A DNA stretch of 60,237 nucleotides from Bacteroidaceae bacterium (GTDB lineage: Bacteria; Bacteroidota; Bacteroidia; Bacteroidales; Bacteroidaceae). Shown piece after piece: positions 28,101 to 36,029 of this stretch (positions within the stretch are counted from its first letter, which is position 1; every line of letters begins with the position of its first letter). The stretch covers positions 1 through 60,237 of the forward strand of contig JAFQEZ010000086.1 in assembly GCA_017398805.1 (NCBI GenBank), given 5' to 3'. The notes under the pieces were generated by a model. It ran no database searches, had not been told where the DNA came from, and saw only the letters and a list, made by a program, of their open reading frames with translations. The position numbers and the translations under genes are program-made.

Positions 28101-29169
28101 TTGTATCTCCGGCAAGCAACTGCTCAAGAGGCATTGTCATTGTCGCACCCTCTACAATCTCGTTCTCATCACTATAGAGAGCGTTCTTGTAAAGCTGAAC
28201 CTTAACCTGATATTTCTTTACCTTTTTTGCAGTGAGGTTACGAACGTCAACCTCAATGTTTGCGACAGCATCCTTGTACTGCGCGTCAAGGTCGGTGCGC
28301 ACGCGGATATCGCGCAGCTCGACAGGGTTGGTAGATGTCAAAGATACAGTACGGAAGATACCCGGGAGGCGGAACATATCCTGTGCCTCAAGGAACGAAC
28401 CGTCACTGTTACGGTAAACTTCAACTGCCACCACGTTCTCGCCCTCAACAAGATACTTTGTGATATTGAACGCTGCAAGGTTACGCGAGTTCTTCGAGAA
28501 GCCCACATACTTGCCGTTTATCCATAGGTAGAAGAAAGAGTCTACACCATCGAAGTTGATATATACCTGACGGCCGTCCCAGTTCTCGGGCACAACAAAT
28601 GTGCGGCGATAGGAACCTACCTCGTTGCGGTTCTTGTATGTAGCCCACTCCTTAGCCGGTTCGCGCATTACACCACCTTTCCAGTCGCCTACCGCAACCC
28701 GGTGGTGGAAAATAACCTTCTGGTTGGTATAAACAGGAGTTCCGTACTTCTGCGAGCCATCCGCCTGAAGACCGTATACATTCCAGTTCATAGGTACCTG
28801 CACCTTGTCCCACTTTGAGACATCAAAACCAGGCTTGAAGAAATCAACGGGACGCTCCCAGGGATTACCTACCCAATTGAAGCTCCATGTACCGTCAAGC
28901 GACATATAATACTCACTATTTTCGGGAAGTACCTTGCGCGCATTATCTTCACTGTCAAAAGTAAAGAACCATGCCTTGGGTTGCTCTTTGTTTAAAGAGA
29001 GTTCTTCGGGAGATTCCCACTCGGCAAGACCGGGTTCCTGCCCTTTCACATAATTGTACCCACGCGGTGCCTCGACATCGCCGTACGCAAAGCCTTTCAG
29101 ATTCTGCGCATTGACCGCTGCTGAAAGCGAGAATGCTGCAAGAACTGCCATTACAAAGTGTTTTTTCAT
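25114..29169 (-). CDS. Secreted GH2 beta-galactosidase with C-terminal F5/8-type domain
   Basis: 1351 residues. Signal peptide (KKHFVMAVLAAFSLSAAVNA). Then the LacZ-type order: N-terminal sugar-binding domain, immunoglobulin-like domain, TIM barrel, DUF4981-like and beta-galactosidase small-chain domains. The barrel holds GVNRHENN, the acid/base Glu in IWSLGNEAGPG and the nucleophile Glu in PFHISEYAHSMGNAGGG. After about residue 1110 come a chitobiase-C-like beta domain (KMSCNKPGSEIYYKVNNKGK) and a discoidin/F5-8-type carbohydrate-binding domain (LDGDPSTIWHSMY ... ARYVRFTATSS). It removes galactose from glycans, plausibly host mucin or plant material. No SusC/D pair is adjacent. It is a single-gene unit. 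Confidence 0.92.
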   Translation of the reverse strand: MKKHFVMAVLAAFSLSAAVNAQNLKGFAYGDVEAPRGYNYVKGQEPGLAEWESPEELSLNKEQPKAWFFTFDSEDNARKVLPENSEYYMSLDGTWSFNWVGNPWERPVDFFKPGFDVSKWDKVQVPMNWNVYGLQADGSQKYGTPVYTNQKVIFHHRVAVGDWKGGVMREPAKEWATYKNRNEVGSYRRTFVVPENWDGRQVYINFDGVDSFFYLWINGKYVGFSKNSRNLAAFNITKYLVEGENVVAVEVYRNSDGSFLEAQDMFRLPGIFRTVSLTSTNPVELRDIRVRTDLDAQYKDAVANIEVDVRNLTAKKVKKYQVKVQLYKNALYSDENEIVEGATMTMPLEQLLAGDTKTLKLDMPVADPAKWSAEEPNRYTLVVSLLDKKGKVLETASTYMGFREIEIRETKAEDDEFGLAGRYYYLNGKPIKMKGVNRHENNIHTGHYITREQMEKEVFLMLQGNINHVRNSHYPDAPYWYYLCDKYGIYLEDEANIESHEYYYDKESLSHVPEFLDAHIARVMEMAHATINSPSVCIWSLGNEAGPGENFVKAYDVLKAFDASRPVQYERNNSIVDMGSNQYPPIAATRNDVKGQNPYVKYPFHISEYAHSMGNAGGGLADYWEAIESTNFYIGGAIWDWADQAFLHYDSIGQSKYYAYGGDFGDRPTDFTFCMNGVMFPDHTPKPEYYEVKKVYQNVGVKMLENGEVEIFNKRYFTCLYDLDIRFSLWEDGKRIDSYFMPGMKIAPRTAKNVKLKFNKANFADNKEYFVKVEFLLKKDMPWAKKGYVQMDEQLPLKDAVKSAFIADVANNGTKVTVENDKAAAQTILTGADNSFRIVFDNNKGLFYSVDYDGTTILEGGKSMKLSAFRAPVDNDTWFFNRWFAIGLHNLQDSVLSFTSKKNKDGSVVLQYIVRTQAKHQATCNRLPNSSFEIVESEHDMAPTAFHFISNRIWTIYPDGSVELNSVIVGSEASQIVARLGFEIQLPSELSNYTYYGRGPWNNYNDRCDGAYVQQFSSKVADQFVPFPKPQDMANREDVRWAALTNEAGNGVMFVATEGMSTSALPWNAVEMTEAGHPHQLPASSGTWLNIDTKVTGLGGASCGQGYALDHQLVKGGENIMGFIMRPVKAGDDYVAKADVKASGETPVLVSRDLRGIVKMSCNKPGSEIYYKVNNKGKAIKYTEPVDLNAGGSVTVWEKATPDLKATYSYDKITSVPVLVKASSSSEPGNGPDRMLDGDPSTIWHSMYSVTVANYPHWIEFDANDEVSIKGFKYMPRQSGNNGNIKGYKLEVSVDGENWTHVAEGEFQNNAEKQTVLFKKAVKARYVRFTATSSQNGQDFASGAEFEIVKE

Positions 29170-29249
29170 AAATTATGATTATTATAAATTTAACATTGTT
29201 TCTGTTGAATATCGCGTGCGCATGCGTCATGCGCGCACACAAAACTTTG

Positions 29250-29257
29250 TAAAGTTA
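29250..29257 (-). promoter_or_regulatory. Putative -7 element of the GH2 gene
   Basis: On the minus strand TAACTTTA, one base from TAnnTTTG, 80 bases upstream of the ATG. Just after it, within the presumed leader, GTGCGCAT and ATGCGCGCAC (about 29216-29238) form an imperfect GC-rich inverted repeat that could be an operator or a hairpin. Confidence 0.35.
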
Positions 29258-29405
29258 ACACTTTTTTTTTCAATTTCAATGCCAAGAAACAACATTTTGC
29301 ACGCATCAGAGACAAGAGCACAATTCATTTTAGTAAATATAATTTACAATCACTATATAATACAGCAAAAGGAGACAAAAGCCTCCTTCACAATGATACA
29401 AAAAA

Positions 29406-29432
29406 TAAAAGCCACCTTTTGGCGACTTTTAT
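29406..29432 (-). terminator. Hairpin after the histone-like gene
   Basis: On the minus strand AAAAGTCGCC, loop AAAA, GGTGGCTTTTATT: a compact stem followed by a short T-rich tail, 22 bases past the stop codon. Confidence 0.75.
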
Positions 29433-29453
29433 TATGCTTTAACGGGGGTGCTA

Positions 29454-29630
29454 TTAGTTCTTAGCAGCCTCGAGAGAAGCCTTACGAAAAGCCTTCATAG
29501 CCTTCTCAAGCTCCAAAGAAGCCTTACGTGCGCGTGTACCGGCAGCCTTGTTACCCTTCTCAGCCTGAGCTGCAGCGTCAGCTGCAAATGCAGCATAAGT
29601 CTCCTGAATTTTCTCAATAAGTTCTTTCAT
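29454..29630 (-). CDS. Histone H1-like DNA-binding peptide
   Basis: 58 residues from ATG at 29630; a longer frame starting at 29693 adds an implausible hydrophobic leader and ignores the promoter at 29662-29694. The sequence is helical and rich in Ala, Lys and Glu (KELIEKIQETYAAFAADAAA, GNKAAGTRARKASLELEKAM), as in the Hc1/histone H1-like family frequent in Bacteroides. Probable role: nucleoid-associated protein. It has a consensus promoter and a terminator hairpin, so it is a separate unit and probably well expressed. Confidence 0.85.
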   Translation of the reverse strand: MKELIEKIQETYAAFAADAAAQAEKGNKAAGTRARKASLELEKAMKAFRKASLEAAKN

Positions 29631-29661
29631 AACAATTTCAATTAATAAGGTTAATGATGCA

Positions 29662-29694
29662 CAAAGATAACAAAAAATACAATTAAACCACAAA
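29662..29694 (-). promoter_or_regulatory. Promoter of the histone-like gene
   Basis: TTTG (29691-29694), 21-base spacer, TATCTTTG (29662-29669), both exact matches to the Bacteroides consensus, 31 bases before the ATG. Confidence 0.7.
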
Positions 29695-30171
29695 ACGGGA
29701 ATATTTTTTTTGAAACTTTTATAAAAAAACCTATCAATGACACAAAAATCAATATAAAAGGGCTCAAAACATGCCCATACACCGATTCAAGACAACACTC
29801 GTGCTTCTGAATCGGCAAGATGGCAATGTTGGTGATGTGCAACATTATCATACAAAAGAAAGGGAATAATTATATAAGGAGCACGCAATCAACAACCACA
29901 CGACTTATACACAGCAATATAAGCCATAGAAGAACAACATTACAGTCACAACATCAAGTATCGCATGAATGCAAAATTAAACACACAACCAGGCAAAACA
30001 AGCATATACATAATACAAAACATAACCTTAATAAAAACCCACACTATATATTAGTAAAATTATTTTACATAAATCAATGATTGCATAAACGTTTTCTGCA
30101 CATATAACAGATAGTATACATTTTTCGCAAAAACAGTCCAACATAAATAATAAAATAAATTTAATTATAAA

Positions 30172-30203
30172 TTAGCACGTATTATATATTTTTAATAACT
30201 TTG
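30172..30203 (+). promoter_or_regulatory. Promoter of the exopolysaccharide kinase operon
   Basis: TTAG (30172-30175), 20-base spacer, TAACTTTG (30196-30203), 86 bases before the ATG at 30290. The -7 element is an exact match. Confidence 0.55.
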
Positions 30204-30289
30204 CAAGAATTGTTGAATAAATGGATTTAAACCACTCATATAGCATAACAAAACACATTCACACACATTGAAAACCAGGTGCCATAAAG

Positions 30290-32743
30290 ATGAAACCATC
30301 AGATAAGAAAAAGAAAAACAGACAGAGTACTGGCGGATACAGCATAGGCGAGATCGCATATATATTCCTGTCACGTTGGTATTGGTTTGTACTTACAGTA
30401 TTGATTACCGTAAGTTGGGCTGTACACAAGACATTGACTACACAGCCAATATACACACGCCACATGCAAGTGCAGGTAAACTCCAGTGACAATTCGAACA
30501 ACCTTTCGGAACAGATGGAGAATTTTGCCACATTGGGCGGTTACAAACAGTCAACCAATGCCTACAATGAAATCTATGCATTCAAAGCACCTGAAACAAT
30601 AGAAGAGACTGCACGCAGGCTCAAACTATACATGGAGTATGAGAGCCAGGGAAGATTCCACAAGAACACGCTCTACGGTGAAAATCTCCCGGCAAAGGTG
30701 AATCTGATAAATATCGGCGATAGCTGTACAGCATCACTCGACATGGATATAAAGCCCGATGGTTCATTCAGACTGTACAATTTCAAATCGGACAAGGTTT
30801 CGGACAGCAAACCCGTAGAAGGTAATTTCAAGAGCGACTCAATAACACTTTTATGCACACCATTGGGTGATATTATACTTGAGCAGAACAAACGTTGCAG
30901 ACTTGAGGAGCAGTTGACAATAAACATACGTCACATAGGCCTAAGCAATGCAGCATCGCAATTAAGCGGAAAATTAAGTTTTGCAGTAGAAGGAGATGGC
31001 GACGAGAATAAAAAAAGCAACAAGGCCGGTGATATCATAAACATCTCAATAAACGACCACTCTATTGAAAGGGCTGACGACATTCTTGAAACACTTGTCC
31101 ACGTATACAACGAGAATTGGATAAAGGAGAAGAACAAGGATGCTGTCGGGACAGAAGAGTTCATAAAGAACCGATTGGCATCAATAAGTCAGGAACTTGA
31201 CACTATCGAGAGTAACATTTCAACATTCAAAAGCGACAATCTCCTGCCCGATATGGCATCATCCATTGAGAGCAAGATGAGCAAAGAAAGAACTGCCAGC
31301 GACAAGGCCGCAGAATTGAGAAACGAACTTAATTATGCAGAATCAATACTTAAAAGCATCAGGAACAAAGCCAACAACAATAATCTTTTGCCTATCAATT
31401 CGGCGATAAAGAATGCCAATGTCAACTCACAGATTACCAGATACAACAACGCTATGCTAGAGAGAAACGCATTGGCAAGCAAGAGCAGTGAAGACAATCC
31501 GTCGGTAAAGGACGCAGACGTCGCGCTGGCATCGATGCGCAGCGCAATCATCACCTCGATGGACACATATATACGCCACTTGAAAGCACAGATCGGAGAG
31601 TTGGATAAAGAACTTGGACAGGTGCGCAAGGAAATCGCCAAGACACCCGAGCAGGCCACTTACCTTGAAAGTGCCGAGAGAGAGCTCTCGGTAAAGGAGA
31701 AGATATATATGTTCCTTCTGCAGAAAGAGGCCGAGAATCAGCTTTCCCAAGCCTTTACCGCATACAACACACGTATCATAACTCCACCTACAGGCAGCGA
31801 CGAGCCGACAGCTCCAAAAGGCAATCGAACTATTTTGATGGCACTTCTTGTAGGTTTGTTCATTCCGGCAGTAATAATAATCATCAGGGAGGTGACAAAC
31901 ACAAAAGTCAGGGGACGCAAAGACCTTGATGTGATTACCGCACCTGTTGTCGGAGAGATTCCCAAGATAAAGACAGGTATCACTGCTAAGAAGAGCAGAA
32001 CACTCAAAGGCAAGGAAAAACTGACTGTTGTAGTCGAGGAAGGAAACAGAAATATTGTAAATGAGGCATTCAGAGTCCTCAGAACCAATATCGAGTTCAT
32101 GTCACGCAACAAGGAAGAGAATATACTCGCCTTTACATCATTCAACCCTGGCAGCGGAAAGACATTCTGCATTCTCAACACGGCAATAAGCCTTGCATTA
32201 AAGAATGAAAAGGTACTTATAATAGACGGTGACATGCGACATGCGTCACTCTCGAACTACGTCGACTCCCCGGACAAGGGACTCAGCAACTACCTTGCCA
32301 AGGAGTTCGACAACCCAAGAGAAGGCATCGTTGCAGACAGCAATTTCCCTACCCTGCACATTCTTCCGGTTGGAACGAACCCACCCAACCCTACCGAGTT
32401 GCTTGAGAACGGACGTTTCGGCGAGATGTTGGAAATATTGAAGAAGGAATACAAATATATCTTTATCGACTGTCCGCCAATCGATATCGTGGCAGACACA
32501 CACATAATCGAGCGCCACGCGACAGGAACATTCTTCCTTGTCCGTACAGGGGTGCTTGAGCGTTCTATGCTCGATGAGTTGGAAAACATCTACACCGAGG
32601 GTAAGCTCAAGAACATGTCTGTCATCATCAACAGTGTAGAAGCCAAAGGAAGCCGATACGGATACCGTTATGGTTACCGATACGGATACCATTACGGAAG
32701 CTACAACTATGGAAGCAAAAAGAGCAAGAAAAGCAAGAAGTAA
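30290..32743 (+). CDS. Wzc-type polysaccharide co-polymerase / BY-kinase
   Basis: 817 residues. A membrane helix near 25-43 (WYWFVLTVLITVSWAV) starts a Wzz chain-length domain, with a long coiled-coil periplasmic part and a second helix at about 515-535 (TILMALLVGLFIPAVIIII). The cytosolic end is a bacterial tyrosine kinase: Walker A FNPGSGKTFC (about 618-627), Walker A' VLIIDGDMRHAS, Walker B YIFIDCPPIDIVAD. It ends in a tyrosine cluster (GSRYGYRYGYRYGYHYGSYN), the usual autophosphorylation tail, then lysines. It controls chain length and export of capsule or exopolysaccharide. It leads an operon with rfbC and rfbD; no Wza, flippase or glycosyltransferases lie nearby. Confidence 0.92.
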   Translation: MKPSDKKKKNRQSTGGYSIGEIAYIFLSRWYWFVLTVLITVSWAVHKTLTTQPIYTRHMQVQVNSSDNSNNLSEQMENFATLGGYKQSTNAYNEIYAFKAPETIEETARRLKLYMEYESQGRFHKNTLYGENLPAKVNLINIGDSCTASLDMDIKPDGSFRLYNFKSDKVSDSKPVEGNFKSDSITLLCTPLGDIILEQNKRCRLEEQLTINIRHIGLSNAASQLSGKLSFAVEGDGDENKKSNKAGDIINISINDHSIERADDILETLVHVYNENWIKEKNKDAVGTEEFIKNRLASISQELDTIESNISTFKSDNLLPDMASSIESKMSKERTASDKAAELRNELNYAESILKSIRNKANNNNLLPINSAIKNANVNSQITRYNNAMLERNALASKSSEDNPSVKDADVALASMRSAIITSMDTYIRHLKAQIGELDKELGQVRKEIAKTPEQATYLESAERELSVKEKIYMFLLQKEAENQLSQAFTAYNTRIITPPTGSDEPTAPKGNRTILMALLVGLFIPAVIIIIREVTNTKVRGRKDLDVITAPVVGEIPKIKTGITAKKSRTLKGKEKLTVVVEEGNRNIVNEAFRVLRTNIEFMSRNKEENILAFTSFNPGSGKTFCILNTAISLALKNEKVLIIDGDMRHASLSNYVDSPDKGLSNYLAKEFDNPREGIVADSNFPTLHILPVGTNPPNPTELLENGRFGEMLEILKKEYKYIFIDCPPIDIVADTHIIERHATGTFFLVRTGVLERSMLDELENIYTEGKLKNMSVIINSVEAKGSRYGYRYGYRYGYHYGSYNYGSKKSKKSKK

Positions 32744-32782
32744 ATAACATAACAAAAGAAACAGACAACATTTGATATATAT

Positions 32783-33352
32783 ATGGAAGTAATAAAGACC
32801 GATATCGAAGGCGTCGTAATAATAGAGCCGCGCATCTTCAAGGACGAACGCGGATACTTCTACGAATCATTCTCGCAACGGGAGTTTGAGGAGAAAGTAT
32901 GCAAGACTGTATTTGTACAGGACAACCAATCCAAATCATCATACGGAGTACTGCGCGGTCTTCATTTCCAGAAACCGCCCTTTTGCCAAAGCAAACTTGT
33001 ACGCTGCATCAAAGGCGCAGTGCTTGACGTTGCGGTAGACATACGCAAAGGCTCACCCACCTTCGGCAAATACGTTGCCGTAGAATTGACAGAGGATAAT
33101 CACCGCCAGTTCTTTGTTCCACGCGGTTTCGCCCATGGTTTTGCTGTTTTGAGCGAGGAGGCAGTATTCCAATACAAATGTGACAATTTCTACTGCAAGG
33201 AGAGTGAAGGTGCAATAGCATGGAATGACCAGGAACTTGCAATAGATTGGAGAATCCCGGCGGAGAAAGTCATCCTCTCGGCAAAAGACAGCTGCAACAA
33301 AGGCATTTCAGATGCCCCGTTCCTTTTTGACTATAACGAAAAACTTTATTGA
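32783..33352 (+). CDS. rfbC: dTDP-4-dehydrorhamnose 3,5-epimerase
   Basis: 189 residues, normal length. Typical segments: EPRIFKDERGYFYESFSQRE, FVQDNQSKSSYGVLRGLHFQ with the catalytic-loop His, KGAVLDVAVDIRKGSPTFGK, FVPRGFAHGFAVLSE and KCDNFYCKESEGAIAWND. It performs step 3 of dTDP-L-rhamnose synthesis. It follows the Wzc-type kinase by 39 bases and is followed by rfbD after one base. Confidence 0.95.
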   Translation: MEVIKTDIEGVVIIEPRIFKDERGYFYESFSQREFEEKVCKTVFVQDNQSKSSYGVLRGLHFQKPPFCQSKLVRCIKGAVLDVAVDIRKGSPTFGKYVAVELTEDNHRQFFVPRGFAHGFAVLSEEAVFQYKCDNFYCKESEGAIAWNDQELAIDWRIPAEKVILSAKDSCNKGISDAPFLFDYNEKLY

Positions 33353-33353
33353 C

Positions 33354-34223
33354 ATGAACATACTTGTTACAGGTGCCAACGGTCAACTTGGCAATGAGAT
33401 GCGCCGTTTGGGAGCAGTATCGCCCAATAATTATATATTCACCGATGTTGCAGAGCTTGACATCACTAACTCAGTTGCCGTTGCTCTTTTTGTGAAGCAA
33501 TACTCAATTGATGCCATCATCAATTGTGCTGCATACACCAATGTGGACAAAGCTGAGAGTGACGAAGCCACAGCAGAACTCATCAATGCCACAGCTGTAG
33601 GCAACCTTGCCATAGCGGCAAAAGAGGTTGGTGCAACACTGTTTCATGTATCTACCGACTATGTTTTCGGCAGCGAGGGCAACACCCCGCGCACCGAGGA
33701 TATGCCACTCGACCCTCTTGGCGTTTACGGACGCACAAAACTCCATGGTGAACAGGCAATAGAGAGGAGCGGATGCAAGGCCCTCATTTTCCGCACAGCA
33801 TGGCTTTACAGCGAGTTCGGGAACAACTTCCTGAAAACGATGATGCGCCTTACAGCAGAAAGAGAGCAGCTGAATGTAGTATTTGACCAGGTGGGCACTC
33901 CAACATATGCCGGTGACCTTGCGCTTGCAATATTCTCGATAATTGAGGCTGGAGTATACGAAGGAAATGAAGGTGTATACCACTTCTCGAACGAAGGCGT
34001 ATGCTCATGGTATGACTTTGCTGTTGAAATTGCACAAGTTGCAGGAAACACAGCATGCCGCATCAACCCTTGCCACAGCAGCGAGTTCCCCTCTCCTGTC
34101 ACACGTCCGCCCTACTCTGTTCTCGACAAGACAAAAATCAAGACCGTTTTTGATATAGAAATCCCCCACTGGAGAGAATCCATGGAGTACTGCATCAAGA
34201 GAATCAAAGCTGCAAACAGATAA
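33354..34223 (+). CDS. rfbD: dTDP-4-dehydrorhamnose reductase
   Basis: 289 residues starting at ATG 33354, one base after the rfbC stop (an upstream in-frame ATG at 33312 lies within rfbC). NAD(P)-binding TGANGQLGNEM, INCAAYTNVDKAESDEA, STDYVFGSEG, and YGRTKLHGEQA with the Tyr-x3-Lys pair. It completes dTDP-L-rhamnose together with rfbA, rfbB and rfbC in this window. A long hairpin follows. Confidence 0.95.
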   Translation: MNILVTGANGQLGNEMRRLGAVSPNNYIFTDVAELDITNSVAVALFVKQYSIDAIINCAAYTNVDKAESDEATAELINATAVGNLAIAAKEVGATLFHVSTDYVFGSEGNTPRTEDMPLDPLGVYGRTKLHGEQAIERSGCKALIFRTAWLYSEFGNNFLKTMMRLTAEREQLNVVFDQVGTPTYAGDLALAIFSIIEAGVYEGNEGVYHFSNEGVCSWYDFAVEIAQVAGNTACRINPCHSSEFPSPVTRPPYSVLDKTKIKTVFDIEIPHWRESMEYCIKRIKAANR

Positions 34224-34233
34224 ACAAAGTTCA

Positions 34234-34285
34234 CAGATGCGAAAGGGAAGCCACTATTTGAATGGTGGCTTCCCTTTCGCATCTG
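34234..34285. terminator. Perfect 21-bp hairpin between rfbD and fucP
   Basis: Arms 34234-34254 and 34265-34285 (CAGATGCGAAAGGGAAGCCA then C, and its exact complement) with a 10-base loop. It lies between two convergent genes, so it probably stops transcription from both sides. Confidence 0.8.
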
Positions 34286-34296
34286 TACATTCCAAA

Positions 34297-35598
34297 TTAT
34301 ACAGCACCTTGTTTCTTTACATTGCTATAGGCTCTCAAGCCATATATTGTCACGATAAGGAAACATATAAGCGGCAATACAAAAGAAACATTCACAGCCG
34401 GATGTCCGGCAATGACACCTTCATCGATAATAAGCCCCTGAAGAGGAGGCATCACCGCACCGCCCACAATCGCCATAACCAGGAATGCTGCACCAAGCGA
34501 TGCGTCCTTGCTCTCTACGTCCTCAAGTGCAATACCGTATATTGTGGGGAACATCAATGACATGAAGAAACTTATCGCAACAAGGCAATATAGACCGGCC
34601 ATACCCACAAAGAGAATTGTACCGAGAGAACAAAGCATTGCACCTACACCGAAAACAGCGAGCAATACACGTGAATTCACATACTTCATAAGGAAGGTGG
34701 TAATGAAACGGCTGCATAGGAACATGCTCATCGCAACAATATTGTAGTTCTGGGCTGTGGCTTTGTTTATACCAAGGTTATCGGCATACTGGATAATGAA
34801 TGTCCACACCATTATCTGGGCTGCCACATAGAACATCTGTGCCACTACACCCTCGCGATATATACTGTTGCGCCAAAGACGTCCGAGTGTTGCAGAAGCC
34901 TTATACTGTTTATCTGCCGAAAAGGTCTTTGGCATCTTCTTGAGTGCAATCACAATAAAAATCACCAGCACCACAAGACCAAGCATCACGTATGGGTCAC
35001 GGATAACAGCCAAGTCATGCAGACGGATATCAGCCTTCGCTGCCTCGCTGAGAGATCCGAATATTATATCACCGTTTTCATCCCTCACATCACACTTGAG
35101 CGATGGTAACACTATCATTGAAGCGACAGCCATACCAAGCAATGAGCCCATAGGATTGAAGGCCTGGGCCAGATTAAGGCGACGGGTAGATGTCTCCTTT
35201 GAACCGAGCGAAAGGATAAACGGATTCGCGGTTGTCTCAAGAAATGCCAGACCGAATGTAAGGATATAAAGTGACAGACAGAAGAAAATGAAACTCTGCA
35301 TATAGGCTGCCGGAATAAAAAGGAATGCTCCTACAGCATACAGCCCCAAGCCCAAAAGTATTCCGCTCTTGTAGCTGTAACGGCGTATAAAAAGAGCAGC
35401 AGGAACAGCCATTGTAGCATATCCGCCATAGAAGGCAAACTGTATCCATGAGGCCTCAAATGTAGAGAGTTCCATTACTGTCTGGAATGCCGCTACCATA
35501 GGATTTGTTATATCATTGGCAAATCCCCACAGTGCAAAAAGCGATGTTATGAGAATGAAAGTTACTAGATATTTCTTCTCTACAAGTTTTGATTTCAT
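34297..35598 (-). CDS. fucP: L-fucose:H+ symporter
   Basis: 433 residues, major facilitator superfamily, about 12 membrane helices. The N-terminus VTFILITSLFALWGFANDIT and the segments FGLAFLETTANPFILSLGS and LAQAFNPMGSLLG are typical of the FucP/GluP/NanT-like sugar symporter branch. It imports free L-fucose across the inner membrane. It is last in the fucI-fucA-fucK-mutarotase-fucP operon, 23 bases behind the mutarotase gene. Glucose/galactose transport by a close relative is possible, but the operon supports fucose. Confidence 0.92.
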   Translation of the reverse strand: MKSKLVEKKYLVTFILITSLFALWGFANDITNPMVAAFQTVMELSTFEASWIQFAFYGGYATMAVPAALFIRRYSYKSGILLGLGLYAVGAFLFIPAAYMQSFIFFCLSLYILTFGLAFLETTANPFILSLGSKETSTRRLNLAQAFNPMGSLLGMAVASMIVLPSLKCDVRDENGDIIFGSLSEAAKADIRLHDLAVIRDPYVMLGLVVLVIFIVIALKKMPKTFSADKQYKASATLGRLWRNSIYREGVVAQMFYVAAQIMVWTFIIQYADNLGINKATAQNYNIVAMSMFLCSRFITTFLMKYVNSRVLLAVFGVGAMLCSLGTILFVGMAGLYCLVAISFFMSLMFPTIYGIALEDVESKDASLGAAFLVMAIVGGAVMPPLQGLIIDEGVIAGHPAVNVSFVLPLICFLIVTIYGLRAYSNVKKQGAV

Positions 35599-35621
35599 GT
35601 TTTAACTGACGTGTTAATTAT

Positions 35622-36011
35622 TTATCGGTAAAGATGGAACATACGCTCCATAAGTTGCCATTTCTCAGCAGAAGCCATTCCAGCCTTTACAAGCTGGAAC
35701 TCAGCCATATAATCCTCCCACTCTGCCTGGCGCGGCAATGTCGCAAGACGTGCCATGGCATCATCCCACTCAAAATCGAGCGGCGTCTCCACAATCATAA
35801 AGAGGCGTGTGCCAAGAATGTATATCTCCATCTCAAGGATACCAACCTGACGTATGCCGTCAAGAATCTCTTTCCATGCATGTTCACGGGTATGGCGTTT
35901 GCGGTACTCTGCAATGAGATCGGGATTATCGCGCAAGTCAAGTGTCTGGCAATAACGTTTTACTGGTCCATTATACTCCTGTACATGATAACCGTTCTTT
36001 GGATTCTCCAT
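35622..36011 (-). CDS. L-rhamnose/L-fucose mutarotase family protein
   Basis: 129 residues. RhaM-like (DUF718) pattern: KRYCQTLDLRDNPDLIAEYR, RQVGILEMEIYILGTRLFMI, PRQAEWEDYMAEFQ and a C-terminal KWQLMERMFHL. Such enzymes interconvert alpha and beta anomers of 6-deoxy sugars so that the isomerase has its preferred substrate. Its position between fucK and fucP indicates L-fucose as the substrate. It is 18 bases after fucK. Confidence 0.85.
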   Translation of the reverse strand: MENPKNGYHVQEYNGPVKRYCQTLDLRDNPDLIAEYRKRHTREHAWKEILDGIRQVGILEMEIYILGTRLFMIVETPLDFEWDDAMARLATLPRQAEWEDYMAEFQLVKAGMASAEKWQLMERMFHLYR

Positions 36012-36029
36012 TATATAATTTTTTATCGA

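Larger units (their letters stand above)
29631..30289. other. AT-rich intergenic region upstream of the exopolysaccharide gene
   Basis: About 660 bases. The first 65 hold the histone-gene promoter. The remainder (29700-30190) is very AT-rich, with no gene, no long inverted repeat and no tRNA that I can see. The last 100 bases contain the wzc-type promoter. The length suggests a regulated leader, but nothing specific is visible. Confidence 0.6.

Noticed and set aside
29820-30080. 86-codon ORF in the AT-rich region before the Wzc-type gene
   Set aside because: Composition is low-complexity and reads mostly Asn, His, Lys and Thr; no start signal. Taken as non-coding.
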